From Rebecca billardiae RCC1528 (Eukaryota; Haptophyta): a DNA stretch of 64,000 bases. Both the position numbers and the translations under genes were made by a program. The stretch spans positions 806,001-870,000 of the forward strand of contig OZ251252.1 of NCBI GenBank assembly GCA_965240325.2, written 5' to 3'. Positions 1 through 10,481 of the stretch are shown piece by piece; within the stretch, counting starts at the first letter, position 1; every line of letters starts with the position of its first letter. Below the pieces are notes generated by a model. That model made no database searches and was not told the DNA's origin. It saw nothing but the letters and a program-made list of their open reading frames with translations.

Positions 1-8
1 AGGCTGCC

Positions 9-33
9 GGGGGGGGGGGGGGGGGGGGGGGGG
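9..33. repeat. G25 homopolymer
   Basis: An uninterrupted run of 25 guanines sits at the window edge. It may be partly an assembly effect. Nothing coding is seen here. Confidence 0.95.
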
Positions 34-163
34 TTGCATGGTGCGATGGACGCCGCTTCGGCTTGGGTGGGCACGGCCCCTGCGGGAGGGGCCCGAGAAC
101 GGGGGCAGACCGGCGCCTCCTCGCGAAATGCACGCGGGGTAGCGATTTTTTCATTACGTTTTG

Positions 164-292
164 CATTCTTGGTATGAGCTCGCGCAAGTCTTCATAGTCA
201 GCCGGTACTGAATGGTGGGCGGCGGTTGAGCTCCTCCTGCATTCTTCCTATGAGCTCGTTATGGCGAAGTCGTCAGCGGGTACGGAAGGTGG
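164..292. repeat. diverged tandem duplication upstream of the cupin gene
   Basis: Positions about 164-218 and 239-292 share the order ATTCTT, TATGAGCTCG, a GTC-rich stretch and GGTAC, so a unit of about 75 bp is repeated twice with substitutions. It lies 170 bp or more upstream of the chosen start of the cupin gene. No function can be read from it. The rest of 34-462 holds nothing I recognise. Confidence 0.5.
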
Positions 293-462
293 TTCATCGG
301 TATTCCGTATTGGTGTAACGGTGAGAAGGCTGATGGACTGGACCAAGGTGCTCTGCAGCGAAGCGGATCTAAGATCGTTAGATCGAGTAGAGCAGATTCC
401 TGCGCCTGCCGACCTGGCGGGCGGCAATCTGGGAAGGCGGGCTGGGAGCGAAGGCTGGGGCC

Positions 463-1697
463 ATGTCGGACGCAGCGGGTGCGCAGCCCGCCTTGCCGGC
501 CCCGCGCGCGGGCGCGGCGTGCGTGCGCGCGGGCGGCGTGCGCGCGCACGCCGCGCCTGGGCTCAATGCACCCTCCATGCACGCCGCCGCGCGTTCGCGC
601 CCGCGCAGACAACGAGCAGCCGTCGAAGAAGCGCGCGCGCTCCGGCGGCAAGCGCGCAGTCGCCAGCTCGACCGTCACTGGCCACTCGCAGAAGCCGCAC
701 CATCGGCGCCCGCCGCAGTTCGTCGCCGAGTCGCAGGTGCCATGGTCGCGCGTGCCCGACGACATGTATGGCCCCACCTTCGACCGCGCCGACGCGCTCT
801 CGTGGGAGTCGATGGGCCGGCGCAAGATGCTCTCGTCGCACGCGGCCAACGGCTCGCCGCTGCCCAAGCTCGGGTGCTCGCTGTGCGAGCTCGAGCCCGG
901 GAACACGATGTGGCCGTTCCACTACCACCTCGGCTCGCACGAGGCCATCTACGTCCTCCAGGGCCACGGCACGATGCGCTGGGGCTACCCCGCGAACAAG
1001 GCGTGTGCCGCGCGGCCGCGGCGACGGCGCGCGGCCAAGCGCGGCCGCTGGGCGCGCGGCGGCGCAGGGCGAGAGGGGCGCGGCGCGGTGGCATGCGGGG
1101 CGCATGGCGGCGGTGCCGGACGGCGCGCGCTGACGCGTGCACGCCGCGCACCGCCGCCCGCCCCTTCCCGCCGCGCAGATGGTGCCCATCGCCGAGGGCG
1201 ACTTCATCGCCGTCAACCCTGGCCCCGAGTGCGCGCACCAGCTCACCAACACGGGGACGGTCACGCTGCGGTACCTGTGCATCGACTCGAAGGCGCACCC
1301 GGACGTGACGGTGCTGCCGGACTCGCAGAAGTACGGCGTGGTCGCCGCGGTGCCCTCCGCCGACGGCCGCGCGCAGCACCTGCACACCGCGTTCTTCAGC
1401 GTGAGCGACGCGCGGCCCTTCTTCGACGGCGAGGACGATTTTGGGCGCGCGCACTTTGGGCACGACGCCGGCCCGTCCGTGCCCTCGACGGAGAACGTGT
1501 ACGTGCTCGGCGGGATGAAGGAGGTGGCGGCGCAGGCGCAGGCCGCGCGGCGAAGCGCGCGCGCCGGCCACCCCGCCGGGCCGCACGCCCAGCCCTTCCG
1601 CGGCGAGGGCTACGACGGCGAGGAGGAGCGCGAGGTGATCGAGATCTACGGGCAGACGCCGCAGCCCGCGCACCGCACGTTTGCGCCGCACGCCTGA
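463..1697 (+). CDS. cupin-domain protein (three exons, one GC-AG intron)
   Basis: Model: exons 463-478, 609-1000 and 1179-1697, giving 308 aa. The first intron is GT-AG. The second (1001-1178) begins GC and ends AG, and only this choice keeps both halves of the cupin barrel in frame. Cupin motif 1 is visible around residues 105-123 (HYH, then a glutamate five residues later, then a G.G turn). Motif 2 follows the second intron (PGPECAH, then asparagine). These supply the two or three histidines and the glutamate expected to bind one metal ion. Small bacterial-type cupins include isomerases, dioxygenases and sugar-binding proteins, and nothing here picks one. The first exon encodes only five residues and was chosen because MSDAA joins in phase to DNEQPSKK. 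No organelle signal is obvious. Confidence 0.75.
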
Positions 1698-2524
1698 GCG
1701 CGCCGCGGGGCGCGGGCCGGCGGCGGGCCGCCCGGTGCCGCGCGTGTACGCCGACCGCGTGCGCGAGGCGAGCGGCGCGATTGTCGCACACGCCGGGCAG
1801 CACCAGCGCCGCGGCCGCAGCACGGCAGTGCGAGCAGGGCGCTCATCGAGTCGTCCGCGGTCGTTGGTTTTTCATCAGCACTCAGCAGTGGCGCTACTGA
1901 TGACGATGCTGGTTATAGTCGTGACAGCATTATATCGTAGTCAGCCGTGATGCGCCGCCTGGCGTCATCTGAGTCGAGTCGCGCCGCCGCCCGGGTCGAG
2001 TCTCAGCGCATCGCCCGCCTCCCGGCGACCGGCCCACCGGTGACCGGGCGACAGTGGCGGGAGGCCGTCGTCGCGCGCGCAGCCCACTAGGCGGCACTAG
2101 CTGATGCGGACCGTGTCGCATGAGAGATGTCCTCCGGTCGACGGTGTCATCGATTTGATGTGCGCTGAGACGATACGCGACCGACCATAGTAATACTCCT
2201 GCCCAGTAGGCATCGTCATCATATGTAATACGCCGGCCTACCGGCGTCGCTATCCGTGCTCGGGCCTCCATGCGCGCCGAGCACCGCGGTCGGACCGCGG
2301 CCCGCGCCCGGGGCCGACTTGCTCGGTACGGTCGTTCTCGAGTTGCGCCAGCAGTTCGACAGCAGGCGAGGCGTCGCAGCAAAATAGTAGCAAATCTGCG
2401 CATGCCGGCTTGTCGCCCCACCGAATGCCTCAGCCCTCAGGACCCGATGCCATGCGCGATACGCCGCCCTCATAAGGACATGAGCGGACCATGCTGCACG
2501 GTCCGCTCATGACGCCGGCCCGTG
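1698..2524. other. intergenic region
   Basis: Apart from the stem-loop at 2479-2511, described separately, I see no gene, tRNA or repeat here. Base composition is lower in GC than the flanking genes. Confidence 0.5.
2479..2511. repeat. perfect 12-bp inverted repeat (stem-loop)
   Basis: CATGAGCGGACC at 2479-2490 pairs perfectly with 2500-2511 across a 9-nt loop. It lies 14 bp beyond the stop codon of the minus-strand gene ending at 2525, so it could be a 3'-end hairpin of that transcript. That role is inferred from position alone. Confidence 0.8.
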
Positions 2525-3058
2525 CTATTCGCCTTCTTGCGTAGAGAGCACTGCTGCGCCGCCATGGCGGGGTCCAGTCGAAGCACTCACACGCGGTCCC
2601 CTTCCCATCAGCGAAGACGGCGCATCATCCACCCCTTTGCTGACAGGCGGGGCGCCGCCCAATGCGCCGCATGCGAGTGCGGATGGATCGTGGTCACCGC
2701 AGTGGGAAGGAGGCTCCGGCGCATGGCTGCTGCGCGGTTTGACGGGTGCGGCGGGCAAGACCTTGACCGCAAGCACTGCATCGTTGGCGAGGTACGCGCT
2801 CAGATCCCGCTCTCTGGGGAGGACGAAGCCGGCGGGGTAGCCGGCAACCCCTTTGCGCAGCGTGAGCTCCAAGCGCGACACCGGGTCTCTGAGCTTGAGC
2901 CGAAGCTTGTTGACGGCGGCGGCACACACGGCGTCGTAGGTGGGCTCGACCACTACCACCGCGTCCACGACGCATTTCGGGCACTTGCCCGGCATGATGC
3001 CCGTGCTCCCCACCAGGTTGACACGCACGCGCCGCGCAGGGCCGGCGTCACCCGCCAT
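2525..3058 (-). CDS. hypothetical protein with a possible ubiquitin-like fold
   Basis: An uninterrupted 177-aa frame that starts MAGDAGPARR and ends in TAG. The first 110 residues have ordinary mixed composition: short beta-like stretches (RVRVNLV, AVVVVEPTY), a Lys/Arg/Leu helix, LTLRKG, and a loop before LSAYLANDAVLAVKVL. This pattern resembles a ubiquitin-like beta-grasp domain, but I cannot name a family. The C-terminal third is low-complexity. The start was chosen because the upstream frame turns into shadow-like sequence and a palindrome lies directly before it. It is divergent from the Cys-rich membrane protein at 3201, with about 140 bp between start codons. Confidence 0.5.
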   Translation of the reverse strand: MAGDAGPARRVRVNLVGSTGIMPGKCPKCVVDAVVVVEPTYDAVCAAAVNKLRLKLRDPVSRLELTLRKGVAGYPAGFVLPRERDLSAYLANDAVLAVKVLPAAPVKPRSSHAPEPPSHCGDHDPSALACGALGGAPPVSKGVDDAPSSLMGRGPRVSASTGPRHGGAAVLSTQEGE

Positions 3059-3081
3059 CGATTCCACGACCGGTGGAATCG
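3059..3081. promoter_or_regulatory. palindromic site in a divergent promoter
   Basis: CGATTCCAC and GTGGAATCG form 9-bp perfect arms around a 5-nt spacer. The site begins one base upstream of the ATG of the minus-strand gene and lies in the 142-bp gap shared with the plus-strand gene at 3201. Such symmetry suits a dimeric regulator or a 5'-UTR hairpin. The role is inferred. Confidence 0.5.
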
Positions 3082-3200
3082 CGCCCGCCCGGCCGCCCCG
3101 GCCGGAACAAGGAGCTCGTGTCCACGATGGCGCCGACGCCCCCGACGGTTGCCTAGGGGGGGGGCAAGCTTGCTGTTGCCCGCAGTGCGCGCGCTCGTTG

Positions 3201-3839
3201 ATGCGCCTGGAGTACGCCGTCTTCTGGAGCACGCTTCTCTTCGCGGGCAGCTTGCCCTGGGCCTATGTCGTCCTGCTGCTCCACGAGCCGTCGTTCCCGC
3301 CGCCGTCGGCCGAGGCGGATGGATTCGTGGCGGCCGACTTTGACGGCGATGGCGGCAGCGGGGACGGCGGACTCCCGTCGGCTGCGGCGCACTCGGACGA
3401 GCCGTCCGGCCCGAATGCGTCCGCGGTCCAGGCCGCCACGGCCGCGTGCATCGAGCGCTGCGCGCTGCAGGGCGATGGCTCCGAGCGCGCGCGAGCCGAC
3501 TGTGCCGACATGTGCCGCGGCGCGGGCAAGCTCGAGGTCGTAACTGCCGATTCGGCGCGCGTGACGTGCAAGGAGCACTGCATGCAGATCTGCATGCCGC
3601 AGTGCCCGATGCACCTCAAGGCGGCCCACTGCCGCAAGCAGTGCTCCGAGCAGTGCGGCGGCAAGTGCAAGAAGACGACCAAGGGCCAGTGGCAGAAGTG
3701 GAAGCGGACCGAGCTGCCCGGCTCGGCGCGCGCCGGCTCGGCGGCGATCCTCTCGGAGCTCGACGGAGAGGGCGACGACGCGGGCGCGGTGCTCAACGCG
3801 GTCGGCGCGGGCGGGGCCGTCGTGCCGCTCTTCATCTAG
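3201..3839 (+). CDS. Cys-rich signal-anchored membrane protein
   Basis: A 212-aa protein starting MRLEYAVF. A single hydrophobic helix follows at once (about residues 5-27, ending AYVVLLL), acting as signal peptide or type II anchor. Next is an acidic, Gly/Ser-rich linker, then a cysteine-rich segment (about residues 80-155) with repeated C-x3-C spacing: CIERC, CADMC, CKEHC, CMPQC, CRKQC, CGGKC. The tail is basic and then acidic and ends in a hydrophobic VVPLFI. The spaced cysteines suggest disulfide-bonded helical hairpins in the secretory lumen, or metal binding. I do not recognise the family. The open frame extends upstream to 2940, but that part overlaps the divergent gene and is low quality, so the ATG just before the hydrophobic helix was preferred. 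Confidence 0.65.
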   Translation: MRLEYAVFWSTLLFAGSLPWAYVVLLLHEPSFPPPSAEADGFVAADFDGDGGSGDGGLPSAAAHSDEPSGPNASAVQAATAACIERCALQGDGSERARADCADMCRGAGKLEVVTADSARVTCKEHCMQICMPQCPMHLKAAHCRKQCSEQCGGKCKKTTKGQWQKWKRTELPGSARAGSAAILSELDGEGDDAGAVLNAVGAGGAVVPLFI

Positions 3840-4115
3840 TGAGGCGACGGTCGGTCGAAGTTGCCTTGCTGTCGCTTGCCGAAAGAAGGAGACTCGACGG
3901 GACGAAGATGATGCACACCCGTCCGACGATGTCCCAGTGGCAGCGAGTCTTTCCTCGACGAATCTACATATCGAATTTTCACAGATTTTCGTCGATCGAG
4001 TTTCGCGACCGGCTCGGGGAACCAGTGCCGGTTGGCGGTTGGCGGTTGGCCGCACGCGTGGGTCGCGGTTGCCGGTTGGCCGCCAATCTTTTTGCTTACA
4101 TCCGCATCCGCGTCA

Positions 4116-4955
4116 ATGGCGGCCATGGCGGTCTCGGCCTTCCTCCGCCCGTCGTCGGCCCTGCCGTGCCGCTGCCTCCTCCGCCGGCTGCCGCGGCCGA
4201 GCCCGCGCCGCCCGATCTGGACCATCCCTCCCAAGATGCCCTCCCCCTGGGCCAACGACACGCACATGCCCGGCGGCATGCCCGTGCCGCCACTGCACAC
4301 GACAGAGTCGATCCTGGCGCGCAATCCGCTCTGGTGTGTCGTCAACCCGTTCCCGACACTGTCGAAGCTCTCGCCGGTCGAGGACCTGCACAAGCGGCTG
4401 GAGGCGTTCGCGCACACGCTCGCGCTCTGCGGCGGCCTGATGGCCGGCGTCGCCGGCTCCGCGCTCGTCTCGCCGCACGACCGCCTGCTCGAGGCCAACC
4501 CGGAGCCGCGCGGCCGGCCGCGCCGCTTCCTGCCGCCCGCGCAGCCGGTGTGGTTCAACAACTGCACGGCGATCGCGTTCTTCTGCAGCGTGCAGGTGAT
4601 GCTCTCCTCCATGATGATCATGACCTCGCTCGCCTCGACGCCCACCGCCGCCATGGCCATCTACGCCACCCGGTACGCACCCTGGATCCTCCTGCCTGCG
4701 GCGCTCACCGTGCCGGCGACGCTCACGTTCGGCGCGGCGGGCGTGCTCGCCGTCGACCTGCTGCTCGGCAGCGAGCAGACGACGCTCTGCGCGCTCGCGG
4801 GCTTCGGCTGCATGACGGTCATCTCGTTCGTGCAGGCAACCACGCTCTTCTTCGGCACGGCGCACCTGCGGCGCACGGTCGCGCGGCTCGCGCACATCGC
4901 AGCCACCAAGTCGAGACAGGAGGCGCTCTCGTCCGCCGCGGTCACGCCGCACTAG
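4116..4955 (+). CDS. four-helix membrane protein, function unknown
   Basis: A 279-aa protein starting MAAMAVSAFLRP. The N-terminus is Arg/Pro/Ser-rich and could be an organelle-targeting sequence. Four hydrophobic segments follow: around TLALCGGLMAGVAG, AIAFFCSVQVMLSSMMIM, ILLPAALTVPATL to VDLLL, and ALAGFGCMTVISFVQATTLFF. Loops carry conserved-looking WFNNC and HLRRTVARL. The C-terminal tail is short and soluble. It lies 276 bp downstream of the Cys-rich membrane gene in the same orientation. I cannot assign a family. An alternative start at 4032 adds a hydrophobic N-terminus built on GGTTGGC-type short repeats and was judged less likely. Confidence 0.65.
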   Translation: MAAMAVSAFLRPSSALPCRCLLRRLPRPSPRRPIWTIPPKMPSPWANDTHMPGGMPVPPLHTTESILARNPLWCVVNPFPTLSKLSPVEDLHKRLEAFAHTLALCGGLMAGVAGSALVSPHDRLLEANPEPRGRPRRFLPPAQPVWFNNCTAIAFFCSVQVMLSSMMIMTSLASTPTAAMAIYATRYAPWILLPAALTVPATLTFGAAGVLAVDLLLGSEQTTLCALAGFGCMTVISFVQATTLFFGTAHLRRTVARLAHIAATKSRQEALSSAAVTPH

Positions 4956-5615
4956 CGAGTGGCTCCGGCCGGCGCAAGGGTGGCGGTGGGTGCATGGAGT
5001 GAGCGCGTGCCGCACGCTGCTGCCGCGCGGGGAGCGCGAGTGCCACCACGGCAGGCGGAGGCGTGACTGCCCCGCCCCGCGTGGCGGCGGTGCGGCAGCA
5101 GCTCACTCATCACTGCGGCGGGCTGGGAGCGTCCCAAGGCGCGACGATGCCGCCGCTATGTCCAGCATGTGTATGTCGTCGTAGTAGCGTATGCGCGACG
5201 ATATGATATGACGCGATGATGATGCCGACGATATTGGCGGCGCGCGCATCTTCTACTGCTGATACTTTCTGATATGATGCCTGTCGCTGAAGCCGCTACT
5301 ATTAACTAGTTCGTCCAAGTAAATACCCGTGTGATAGTTCATGCTAAGAGATTTCGGGAGATTGTGGCACCCGATCCGCCGATCGTGTAACGGTCGGAGC
5401 TCTGACCCCACTAGCTGAAGCGGGCAGGCTGAAGCCGAGCGCGCACTCGTCGACATCGCTGACTGGCGAGTCATCAGAGACTCACATTGGCGGCTTCCGA
5501 TCTCCCGCCGGCCTAGCTGAGTAGCGTCGCAGTCAGCGCCACTCCCACGCCGTCAGTCGCACGCCTCTGGCTCTGTCGCCGCCATCCAGCCGGCCGCCTC
5601 CTCGCCTCCTCACAC
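4956..5615. other. intergenic region between convergent genes
   Basis: Nothing recognisable. It contains a lower-GC island (about 5160-5350) rich in ATGATG/TGATAT words. It separates the 3' ends of the membrane-protein gene and the histone deacetylase gene. Confidence 0.5.
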
Positions 5616-7204
5616 TCAGTCTCGCGCGGCGGCGACGGCGGCTGCGGCTGCGGCCCCCGCCTGCGCCGCGCCGTCCGCGCCGCTGCCGCCGCCCACGGCG
5701 CCGAGGCGAGAGCGCTTGTGCGCCTTGGCGCGCGCGCCGTCGGCCGCGCGCGGCGCGTCCGCCGCGCCGCCGAACGCGCGCTGGTTGCGCGGCGAGCTGC
5801 GCGTGCCCCCGCCCATCCGGTGGGCGCGCTCAAAGAACCCCTCCACGAGTGCGATGTGCTCGTCCGACCGGAGCACTGGCCAGTGCGCGGCCTGCACCTG
5901 CAGCACCGCGCGGATCTGCGCCTCGGCGTGCGCAGAGACAGCCGAGCGCGCGGCGCCGTCGTCGAGCGGCTCGACCGGCCGCACGTCCCCGAGCAGTGCG
6001 CGCAGCACCTCCGCGACGCACTTGGCCGTTACGACCTGGTTGTAACCGCCTTCGAGCGCGAGCACCATGGGCGCGCCCAGCTGGCCGAGCCCGAGCGTCA
6101 TCTGCGCGAACCCGGCGGGCGAGACGCGCATCCCGCCCTGCACGTCACCGTCCGCCGCGTCGAAGCCCGCGCTCACGAGCACGAGCCCCGCGCCGAACGC
6201 GCGCGCGACGGGCAGCACCAGCAGGTGCCACGCCGCCAGGTACTCCGCGTCGCCAAAGCCGGTGTGCAGCCACGGCACGTTGAGAGTGCACCCCACGCCC
6301 GCGCCCTCGCCCACGTCGTCGAGCGCGCCGGTCTCGGGGTAGAAGCTCCGGCCGTACCTGCCCGCCGCGCGCGGCGACGCGCGGCGAGGGTCGGAGCGCG
6401 CGCGCGTGCGCGCAGCTCTCAGCGGCGCGGGCGGCTGGGCGGCTGGGCGCGCGGGCGTCGCTCGCGCGTCGCCGCCGTGGCGCACCTGTGGACCGAGACG
6501 TAGAGCACGTCGGGCGAGTCGTAGAAGATGCGCTCCGTGCCGTTGCCGTGGTGCACGTCGTAGTCCACGATCAGCACGCGCGCCGCGCGCCCGGACGCGA
6601 TCGCCGCGCGCGCGGCGCACGCGACCGAGTTGTAGAAGCAGAAGCCTTCGGCGCGGTGGCCGGGAGTGTCGTCGTATCCGGCGTGGTGCCCCGGCGGGCG
6701 GACGAGGGCGAGGGCTGAGAGCGGCGGCGGCGGGCTGGCAGGCGTGGCGGCGGCCTCCGACCCCGCCCCGAGCCGCGCCGCCTCGCGCGCAGCCGCCTCC
6801 GCGCGCGCGTCGAGCAGCCGCAGCGAGATGTCGATCACGACGCCCGCGGCGATCCGCGCGGTCCGGTCGGACTCGGGCGAGTAGTAGATGCCGCCCGGGC
6901 CGTCGGGCTCGCGCAGCTCGCGGTTGTCCGGGTCGGCCGCCACGCGCGCCGACAGCGAGACCACCTCCTGCAGGTGCTCCGCCGAGTGCGCGCGGAGGAT
7001 CTCCACCTCAGTCGCCTCGCGCGGCGACACCGCGCCGCACTCGCAGCGCGCGAGGAGGCCGAGGGCGTCGAGGTGGTCGCGCACCGTCGTGATGCGCGAG
7101 GGCTTCTCCGGGTGCTTCTTCTGCAGGTGCGGGATGTGCGCGTGCGCGAGCATCACCTCGTCGAAGACGACGAGCGGCTTCGGGCGCGGCGCGCGCGGCG
7201 GCAT
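5616..7204 (-). CDS. class II-type histone deacetylase
   Basis: Model: exon 1 7204-6486, GT-AG intron 6485-6358 (128 bp), exon 2 6357-5616, giving 486 aa. Exons join as VSVHR-YGRSFYPETGA, the expected sequence across this part of the fold. The Arg/HDAC catalytic core is complete: PGHHAGYDD (paired histidines about residues 173-174), VDYDVHHGNGTE (zinc Asp and His), VSAGFDAADGD (second zinc Asp) and LEGGYN. The N-terminus carries the HPEKPSR motif typical of class II enzymes. It would remove acetyl groups from lysines of histones or other proteins using zinc. The C-terminal 90 residues are low-complexity, Ala/Gly- and Lys/Arg-rich, with a possible nuclear signal near KAHKRSR. It is divergent from the gene at 7353 with a 148-bp gap. 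Confidence 0.92.
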
Positions 7205-7308
7205 GGCTCGGCGTGACGCTGACTGACGCGCGCGATGGTGGGCTCGGAATGCCTCGGATGCGCCGGCGCATTTTTGCATGCGCCCCGCCGCGAAGGGGCG
7301 GGAGACAA

Positions 7309-7326
7309 CGAAAAGAATTCTTTTCG
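7309..7326. promoter_or_regulatory. 18-bp perfect palindrome in the HDAC divergent promoter
   Basis: CGAAAAGAATTCTTTTCG is fully symmetric. It lies 27 bp upstream of the plus-strand start at 7353 and 105 bp upstream of the minus-strand HDAC start. In a region above 65% GC, such an AT-centred palindrome stands out and is a candidate binding site shared by both genes. Confidence 0.5.
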
Positions 7327-7352
7327 CCAAACAAACGCACTCGTGAGAAGCG

Positions 7353-8912
7353 ATGGCCGGGCCCTCGCCGCCTCGCCGCCGTCGCGTGGCGCGGGCGGCG
7401 GCGGCGCTGGCGGTGGCGCTCGCGGTTTGCGGCGCGTCCGGCGCGTGCACGTTCAACGCGAGCGTCGCCTCCAACATGGGCGGCGTCGTGCCGCCCACGC
7501 CCGCCGCCCCCGGCGGCTGCTCCTCCGCCGACTGCGGCGCGCTCGGGCCGATCGCGCTGATCGCCGCCGGCTTCGTGCGGATGGACACGAAAGGGGCGTA
7601 CCGGCTGGGGAAGCACGTGGGCGCGATGGCGCACGACGTGCTGCAGCCGCTCGCCGCTCACGCCTTCGTCGTGTACGAGGTCGCGCCGTGTGAGCCCGGG
7701 CGCGCGGGTGACGCGCACGCGTGCTCGCAGCGCGAGCGCGAGGCGGCCTTGGAGGCGGAGCTGACGAAATCGATGGGCGCCGCGCTGCGCGGCGTGGGCG
7801 TGATCGCGGCGCCGCGCGCCCTCGATCCCGCCCAGCCGCCGCTCGCCGAGCCGCACCTCGACGCCGCCACAGGCGTCACGCGCGCGCGCTTCCGCCAGCC
7901 GCCCACCCAAAAATCGGCCTCCGAGCGCCTTTTCGGAAAAGGCGCGGTGAAGCAGTGGTACAAGCTGCGCGAGGCGTGGCGGCTGATGGAGGGCGCCGAG
8001 CGGCTGCGCCCGCCGCGGCCCGACGCGCCCGAGTACGCCGTCGTCCTCCGGCTGCGCCTCGACATGGTGCCGCAGCCCGCGTGGCGGCTGTGCGCCGCGC
8101 GCGATTGGCTGCTGCCCGGCGCGCCGCCCGCGGTGCACGCGATGACGGACAAGGCGTTCTGGGGGCGGCGCGACGCGATGCGCGTGGCGGCGGGGATGTA
8201 CGACGGGATCCCGTGCTACGAGTCCAGCGCGGTCTCGTGCGGCGCCGTCCGCGGCATCGCCGAGCCGATGCTCCGGCCGGTGGCGGTCGCGCCGCTTCTC
8301 ACCGCGACCCTCTCCCTCCCGCCGGCCGCGCATCGCAACTGGGCGCTGTACCAGAAGCTGCACACGCTGAACGTGCCGCAGATGGGCGCGCGGCCGAAGG
8401 GGAGGCTGGGGCCGGGGGTGCTCGACCTGGACAAGAAGGCCGAGCTCATGGCGGCCAACCTGCGCGCCGCCCTCGCCGCGGGCATCCGCTGGGTGGAGCC
8501 TCGCGCGACGCCGCCGGCGCGCGGCGCCGCCGCCGGCAGCGGCGGCGGCGGAGGCGGCGGCGGCTCGGGCGCCGCGGCGGGCGCCGCCGCCGGCAGCGGC
8601 GGCGGCGGCGGCGGGCCGCCCGCGCTGGTCCACTACGTGAGCTCGCCCAACGACTACCGCCGCGGCGTCTTCGTCACGGAGAAGGACTTCCTCCACTGGC
8701 TGCTTACCCACAATATCTCCATATGTGATCTCGGCGCAGAGACGCGCTCAGTTCTGACCAAGGGCCTCAAGTGGAAGCGGCGCTACTCGATGTCCGGCTG
8801 CGTCGCGCCGCACATGGCGGCGGCGGGGCGAGGGGGTGAGGGTGGGCGGGCGGGGCGGGGGCCGATGCCGGCGGCCGCGCCGCGGGATGCGCCGACAGGG
8901 GCCGCGGCGGGT

Positions 8913-8943
<31 letters not shown>

Positions 8944-10016
8944 GCGGCGCCGCGGCGCGCGCGGCCGGCAGCGGCGCCCGCGCGCGGCCAAGCGGCGACG
9001 CGCCGCGCCCGGCGGCGGTGAGCTCGACGGCGGCGGCGGCGCGTACCAGCGCGGGCAGCTGCCCCGCCCCCGCGCAGCACGTCGTGCGCGAGGCGCCGCC
9101 CGCGCCCGCCGCCGCCGCCGCGGGCGGCGCGCCGCCCCGGCCGCCCCCTCGCTATTTTGCAATTCTTTTTGCCGGTCAATTCGTTAATCACCACAAGGTG
9201 CGGAAGCGCGGCGTGGACGAGATCCTGCCGCGCGCGTGGGGCGCGACGGGCTCGCAGACGGACGGCACGGCCGACGCCGGCGCGCCCATCGTCTACGAGG
9301 CGTTCGTCGCCAGCTCGACGCAGCACGCAGAGCGCGCGCCGTGCGACGCGGTCGACGCCCAAGCGCTGGCGGCCATGCTGATCGGTCCGGGGCATTTCCG
9401 GTACGCCGAGGTGGAGCTGCGGCCGTACGCCGACGCGGCGTTCGCGCGCGCCGCCGCGGCGCTGGGGCTCCCGTGGCGCGACCGGATGCGCTGGCCGCTG
9501 CACCCGCACCGCGTCCTCTCGGTTTACTCAACTTACTCACGCGCGATCGCGCTCGCGCGCGCGCGCGAGGCCGCGACGGGCCGGCTCTTCGATCTCGTCG
9601 CGATCTCGCGGCTGGACGTGTTCTTCCACTACGTGCGGCACGTGGTGCCGGCGCGGGGCACGGCGCCGCCGGCCTCGTGGTGCGAGCGCGTGCGCGCCGC
9701 GCGCATCGTCGGCCGCCGGCGCAAGCGCCCCGGCGCGTGGGAGGACCGCCTCGTAGTGGGTGTGCGCGAGTCGGTGTTCAGTCTCGGCTCGATCGGCGAG
9801 GGCGGCGGCTTCGCGCGACGGTTCGGCGCGCTGGGCAACCAGACGTGGCCCGAGGTGCAGATCGCGATGCACCTGGAGGAGACCGGCGCGGCGGGCGCGG
9901 ACCGGCGGCGCGGCCCGTTCTTTGAGCACTACGTCACGCTGTACGGCTTCCACCAGAACAAGGCCAAGTACGACCCAAACTACCTGCCCAACCCCAACCC
10001 GAACCCTCGCCCTTAG
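7353..10016 (+). CDS. large secretory-pathway protein with two glycosyltransferase-like halves
   Basis: An 887-aa frame. Residues 1-31 form a signal peptide or anchor (basic RRRRVAR, then a hydrophobic Ala/Leu/Val run). Two halves look related. The first has LIAAGFVRMD, later VLRLRLDMVPQPAW and MTDKAFWGRRDAM. The second has AILFAGQFVNHHKVR, later AISRLDVFF and VVGVRESVFSLGS. Each half begins with a beta-strand plus loop and carries an R-L-D element followed by a segment that could bind a sugar nucleotide. This resembles poorly characterised eukaryotic glycosyltransferase families, but I cannot name one. Poly-Gly/Ala/Ser linkers (about residues 390-425 and 515-580) separate the parts and may hide unspliced introns. 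The C-terminus is an Asn-Pro repeat (PNPNPNP) from a degenerate telomere-like CCCAAC array. Confidence 0.6.
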
Positions 10017-10481
10017 GCCAAGTGAGGCCAAGTCCCGCCGCAGCATGTATCTATACATATAGCAGTCGCCGTAGTGTCCGTCGCGTATACATACGACATC
10101 GACGATCTGAGCCGTGTCGGTGACTCGCGAGGCGCCAGAGCCGCCGTCTGGCGTCTCAGATAGAGCGTCGCAATGTCATCATCATTATGATGCATATGAT
10201 GTCATCGCGCGATCGCGTCGTCATCATATCACGCGACGTACATCATCGTGATCGTCATATCAGCGCTTCAGCAGCATACGATTCGTCGCGGCGGCGGACG
10301 TGACTGACGACGCGCGGCGCCATAATCGGGCGGCTGCCCCCGCCCGGGCCCCGGGCCCGAGCCCTCCGCCGAACCGAGTATACTGCGTAAGCAGCAGTGG
10401 CCTCACGACGAGTTGACTAGGCGGTCGCCCACCGTGCCAGCGGCATCAACGCTGAGACGCCGCCGGCCGCCCGCCGCCGGC
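10017..10481. other. intergenic region between convergent genes
   Basis: An AT-richer island (about 10180-10280) has many CATCAT/GATGAT words. No gene or structured RNA was recognised. Confidence 0.5.

Noticed and set aside
675-1823. Long open frames opposite or out of phase with the cupin gene
   Set aside because: Arg/Ala-dominated translations typical of shadow frames in very GC-rich DNA; the cupin frame explains the region.
7008-8711. 567-codon minus-strand frame opposite the glycosyltransferase-like gene
   Set aside because: Its second half overlaps the HDAC coding sequence out of phase and its composition is shadow-like.
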